Shown piece after piece: positions 62,931 to 64,000 of a stretch of 64,000 nt of DNA. The first letter of the stretch is position 1, and every line of letters starts with the position of its first letter. Origin of the DNA: M3007 sp041392625. Its GTDB lineage: Bacteria > Bacteroidota > Bacteroidia > Chitinophagales > Saprospiraceae. The notes under the pieces were generated by a model. The model was not told the DNA's origin. It saw nothing but the letters and a program-made list of their open reading frames with translations, and searched no databases. The DNA lies in assembly GCA_041392625.1 (NCBI GenBank), contig JAWKLR010000004.1, positions 179,876-243,875 of the forward strand, given 5' to 3'. The translations under genes were made by a program, and so were the position numbers.

Positions 62931-64000
62931 ATGTTATATACAAGAAATGCTTTTCATTTTCGTAAATACTATAAAGAAGAAGTTGCAAGAGAAAGAGGTC
63001 GTTTAGACCTCAATTTTGTTGGTTCCCTACACCCTGACAAAAGCCGTAATGAAACAGGATTTGCAAAACTAATATATGGTAACAGAGAAGATTTAGGTAA
63101 ACTTTTAGGCACAATTGCATTAAACGTAGCGGCAGACGACCAAGCCATCTATGAACTTATTCAGAATGCCGACGATTGTAAATCTTCATTTTTCAGTGTG
63201 AGTTACAATGAAAATTATTTGCTCTGTATTAACAATGGTAATTATTTCTCGGACCGTGATATGTCAGCAATTATCAACGTGGCAGGTAACTATAAAGATG
63301 GAGAAGATATTGGAACATTTGGCATTGGTTTCAAAATATTACATAGATTAGTTGGTGCTGATGACGGACGAGAAGCAATTATAAATGATTATGCTGGTCC
63401 AATAATTTTTAGCTGGAACAATTACCTCCAACTAAAAAAATTTATTGAAGGTGAACCAATCTTTGTTTCTGGAATTGGAAAAGCAAAGGAAAATTATGAC
63501 TATGAAAGGGACAGGGGTAATCCCTGGCTTGTTAAGCTTTTATATACTTGTTTCCCGTCAAATTATATGGAACCAGTCAGATTAGGTGATTATGATACAA
63601 GGGATGTAAAATTTGACAAAAGGGAATTATCAGAAATGCGAGAGTTTCTTAGTGGCTCTTTGCAAAATGTTAATTTAGCTGAGGACAACTACCTTAAGAA
63701 TGGTTCAATCTTCTTTTTAAGATTAGGTGAAGGGAAAAGCAAATTCTTGGATGAGGGTATTGATAAAATTAAAAGTGGTCTATCATACTCTTTCAAATTT
63801 TTAAATAGCTTGAATAAAATATATATCAATGGTGACGAGATCAAAGCAAAATCAGTTTTAGATTATTCACATTCTTTTCCGATTGATAGTCAGGAATTCG
63901 GAATTATAAATCCCAACAATAAAAATCGGGATATAAAATTCACATTCGCATATTATCGAGATTACAAAAAAGCTGTTGATTTACAAAACGAATTAGCACC
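62931..64000 (+). CDS. sacsin-type HSP90-fold ATPase domain protein (partial, runs off the right edge)
   Basis: An open frame of 356 codons without a stop. The GHKL ATPase motifs of sacsin N-terminal-like domains are visible: AIYELIQNADDCKSSFFSV (N box), CINNGNYFSDRDMSAIINVA (the Asp/Asn-x-Gly box) and DIGTFGIGFKILHRLVG (glycine-rich lid). Such domains head large proteins in bacterial defence islands and stress functions, usually fused to nuclease or DUF3883 domains further on, which would lie outside the window. It is AT-rich and lies 145 bases after an attC-like site behind a long hairpin. The start ATG is the first after an in-frame stop. Confidence 0.75.
   Translation, partial: MLYTRNAFHFRKYYKEEVARERGRLDLNFVGSLHPDKSRNETGFAKLIYGNREDLGKLLGTIALNVAADDQAIYELIQNADDCKSSFFSVSYNENYLLCINNGNYFSDRDMSAIINVAGNYKDGEDIGTFGIGFKILHRLVGADDGREAIINDYAGPIIFSWNNYLQLKKFIEGEPIFVSGIGKAKENYDYERDRGNPWLVKLLYTCFPSNYMEPVRLGDYDTRDVKFDKRELSEMREFLSGSLQNVNLAEDNYLKNGSIFFLRLGEGKSKFLDEGIDKIKSGLSYSFKFLNSLNKIYINGDEIKAKSVLDYSHSFPIDSQEFGIINPNNKNRDIKFTFAYYRDYKKAVDLQNELA

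Noticed and set aside
1..64000. tRNA, rRNA and known riboswitches
   Set aside because: Looked for cloverleaf-like arms and conserved rRNA stretches in the intergenic regions and recognised none; a covariance-model scan would be needed to be certain.

Overview
The window reads as a chromosomal segment of a Bacteroidota bacterium, most likely Saprospiria. It carries a short Bacteroidota-type primary sigma factor with a TTG-N18-TAACTTTG promoter. It also has a FecI/FecR/TonB-receptor triplet, secreted proteins ending in type IX secretion (T9SS) sorting domains, a DUF3667 membrane protein and the (Fe-S)-binding pair typical of the phylum. No rRNA or tRNA gene was recognised. Base composition is intermediate, with clearly AT-richer islands at 38.5-40.0 kb and from 60.5 kb to the right edge.

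Layout. 0-5 kb: TonB-dependent receptor, FecR anti-sigma and ECF sigma on the minus strand, with an intrinsic terminator between fecR and the receptor gene. 5-10 kb: Crp/Fnr regulator, a secreted peptidylarginine/agmatine deiminase, rpoD and a DUF3667 protein, punctuated by clear terminators. 10-16 kb: a toxin-antitoxin remnant, then an exported TPR protein with an outer-membrane barrel, then an IS5-type relic inside a 51-bp direct repeat. 17-19 kb: acyltransferase and LURP-one protein. 19.4-25.6 kb: an ECF sigma, a membrane-anchored TPR protein, an exported TPR-CHAT protease and a T9SS beta-propeller protein; the sigma gene and the propeller gene share the same promoter-like motif. 25.7-27.2 kb: a decayed IS3 element inside a palindrome. 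27.3-33.6 kb: TfoX-like gene (frameshifted), serine hydrolase, orphan helical protein, phosphoribosyltransferase and Fe-S redox operon. 34-42 kb: a 1397-residue CUB/Fn3 surface protein, a two-gene barrel cassette between inverted copies of a palindromic repeat, and an EAD-like/TIR protein. 42-50 kb: a frameshifted lamin-tail protein, an SH3 lipoprotein and two sulfatases, the first frameshifted. 50-60.5 kb: pgi-trpF-pepP, thiolase, histidine kinase, hemE and pyrR-pyrB.

The right end (60.6-64 kb) is the most unusual part. It looks like a chromosomal integron whose integrase has been reduced to its C-terminal third. Two cassettes are bounded by attC-like sites whose R'' and R' arms are perfectly complementary (10/10 and 9/9 bases). 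The first carries a Shedu (SduA) defence nuclease and the second a decayed gene. A third begins with a sacsin-type HSP90-fold ATPase that runs off the edge.

The window is studded with at least three families of palindromic intergenic repeats. Several genes carry single frameshifts that all fall in short homopolymers, so uncorrected sequencing indels must be excluded before calling them pseudogenes.
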